Source of the DNA: Bacteroides faecium
GTDB taxonomy: Bacteria > Bacteroidota > Bacteroidia > Bacteroidales > Bacteroidaceae
Assembly (NCBI RefSeq): GCF_012113595.1
Contig: NZ_CP050831.1
Location: forward strand, 1,550,001 to 1,614,000
Direction: 5' to 3'
DNA: 64,000 bases
Below are positions 62,743 to 64,000 of this stretch, piece by piece. Every line of letters starts with the position of its first letter. The first letter of the stretch is position 1. Made by a program: the position numbers and the translations under genes. A model generated the notes under the pieces. The model was not told the origin of the DNA and ran no database searches. It saw only the letters and a list, made by a program, of their open reading frames with translations.

Positions 62743-63963
62743 ATGCAATCTAACGAATATAGACTCCCCAATGGTTTGCGTATTATCCATGAACCGACTC
62801 TCTCAAAAGTAGCTTATTGTGGTTTTGCCATTGATGCCGGAACGCGTGATGAGGCGGAGAACGAGCAGGGGATGGCTCACTTCGTGGAGCATCTCATTTT
62901 TAAAGGGACGGAGAAACGGAAAGCCTGGCATATCCTCAACCGGATGGAGAATGTAGGCGGTGACCTGAATGCTTACACCAATAAGGAAGAGACGGTAGTC
63001 TATTCCGCTTTCCTGACCGAACATTTGGAGCGGGCTCTCGAATTATTGGGGGATATTGTATTTCATTCTACCTTTCCCCAGCATGAGATAGAGAAAGAGA
63101 CGGAAGTCATTATTGATGAAATCCAGTCGTATGAAGATACTCCTTCGGAACTGATATTCGACGATTTTGAGGATATGATATTCCGCAATCATCCGTTGGG
63201 AAGGAATATCCTGGGCAAACCGGAACTGTTGCGGAGTTTCCGCACCGAAGACGTCCTTTCGTTTACCCGCCGGTTTTATCAGCCGGGGAATATGGTGTTC
63301 TTCATCCAGGGGCAATATGACTTTAAGAAGATAATCCGTCTGGCGGAGAAATATCTGTCGGATATTCCCGCAGTGGAAGTAACCAACCGTCGTGTTCCCC
63401 CGCCGCTTTATGTTCCCGAACATTTGACGATAGCCAAGGATACGCATCAGGCACACGTGATGATTGGCAGCCGTGGGTATAATGCCTATGACGACAAGCG
63501 TACGGCTCTCTATCTATTGAATAATATCCTCGGTGGCCCCGGCATGAACAGCAAACTGAATGTAGCTCTTCGTGAGCGTAGGGGGCTGGTTTATAATGTT
63601 GAATCCAACCTGACCTCTTATACTGATACAGGGGCTTTCTGCATCTACTTCGGAACCGATGTTGAAGATATGGACACTTGCCTGAAACTGACTTATAAAG
63701 AACTAAAACGAATGCGGGACACGAAGATGACCTCTTCCCAATTGGCCGCAGCCAAGAAACAACTTATCGGGCAAATAGGGGTGGCATCCGATAATTTCGA
63801 GAATAATGCGCTGGGGATGGCAAAGACATACCTGCACTATCACAAGTACGAATCATCCGAATTGGTCTTCAAGCGCATAGACGCATTGACGGCAGAACAA
63901 TTACTGGAAGTTGCCAATGAAATGTTTGCAGAAGAGTATTTGTCTACGTTGGTATATAAGTAA
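62743..63963 (+). CDS. M16 family zinc peptidase
   Basis: 406 aa, about half the length of pitrilysin: the small-subunit-size, processing-peptidase-like form. The inverted zinc motif HxxEH is H46-F-V-E49-H50, and the downstream zinc Glu lies in NKEETVVYSAF. The second M16 domain (~180-400) has a conserved LYLLNNILGGPGMNSKL and YNVESNLTSYTDTGAF. No signal peptide is visible, so it is probably cytoplasmic. Likely function is degradation or processing of short peptides. The window ends 37 bp past its stop. Confidence 0.93.
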   Translation: MQSNEYRLPNGLRIIHEPTLSKVAYCGFAIDAGTRDEAENEQGMAHFVEHLIFKGTEKRKAWHILNRMENVGGDLNAYTNKEETVVYSAFLTEHLERALELLGDIVFHSTFPQHEIEKETEVIIDEIQSYEDTPSELIFDDFEDMIFRNHPLGRNILGKPELLRSFRTEDVLSFTRRFYQPGNMVFFIQGQYDFKKIIRLAEKYLSDIPAVEVTNRRVPPPLYVPEHLTIAKDTHQAHVMIGSRGYNAYDDKRTALYLLNNILGGPGMNSKLNVALRERRGLVYNVESNLTSYTDTGAFCIYFGTDVEDMDTCLKLTYKELKRMRDTKMTSSQLAAAKKQLIGQIGVASDNFENNALGMAKTYLHYHKYESSELVFKRIDALTAEQLLEVANEMFAEEYLSTLVYK

Positions 63964-64000
63964 CCTCTTGAGGCCTATGAACTAACAGATTCACTAATAA

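Noticed and set aside
1..64000. CRISPR arrays, tRNA, rRNA, integrases, transposases
   Set aside because: I found no regularly spaced repeats with unique spacers, no tRNA T-loop pattern in the gaps and no recombinase or transposase signature in any frame.

Overview
The window comes from a Bacteroides-type genome (Bacteroidota, Bacteroidales). Three things point there. Many genes follow the Bacteroides primary-sigma promoter, with a -7 box TAnnTTTG and sometimes a TTTG about 19 bp upstream. There are two SusC/SusD (RagA/RagB) pairs, each with an ECF sigma factor and a FecR anti-sigma factor. There are also Bacteroidales-type families: DUF3836, DUF4843, PKD-like lipoprotein, HU-related histone-like protein and S46 dipeptidyl-peptidase. 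The species cannot be fixed from sequence inspection alone.

Layout. 1-17.1 kb is mostly core housekeeping: an RNA methyltransferase of the THUMP family (cut by the left edge), cysE, a TPR histidine kinase with its LytTR response regulator, polA, a polyprenyl diphosphate synthase, deoC-mazG-dtd, uvrC, apt and mnmG. A near-perfect parS centromere site lies between apt and mnmG. 17.1-17.9 kb is a non-coding stretch with an excellent promoter, four copies of a 9-mer and a terminator, so it probably encodes a small RNA. 17.9-25.9 kb (minus strand) is an ECF sigma / FecR / SusC / SusD / TlpA-like thioredoxin uptake locus. 26-29.7 kb is an accessory island with an HU-like protein, a VirE-type ATPase, a small HTH protein and a strongly folded non-coding segment. 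29.9-47.3 kb (plus strand) is a second ECF/FecR/SusC/SusD locus ending in two surface lipoproteins, three secreted S9 prolyl-oligopeptidase-like peptidases and a small secreted protein. I read it as a peptide- or protein-scavenging locus. 47.4-64 kb returns to core genes: ybeY, an SpmA/SpmB-like membrane protein, ruvB followed by a hydrolase, flippase, DUF389 protein and DPP7-type peptidase, then a DEAD-box helicase, a tyrosine phosphatase lipoprotein, a MORN-like repeat protein, a PfkB kinase / SIS isomerase / LOG-family trio and an M16 peptidase.

How parts work together. The two Sus loci are divergent and flank the HU/VirE island. In each, the SusC N-terminus carries an STN signalling domain, so substrate binding at the outer membrane should reach FecR in the inner membrane and release the ECF sigma factor. 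In the second locus, imported oligopeptides would be trimmed in the periplasm by the S9 enzymes; the S46 DPP7-type enzyme encoded 7 kb further on fits the same pathway.

Most unusual non-coding structures: (1) a leader with mutually exclusive hairpins upstream of a DUF1266 gene (about 10594-10829, minus strand); (2) the AGGTATTAG-repeat transcript at 17523-17755; (3) a tandem array of four 22-bp imperfect palindromes between HU and VirE; (4) a 168-nt rod-like fold at 28781-28948; and (5) the parS site. All coordinates and pairings were worked out by eye. No database search or folding program was run.
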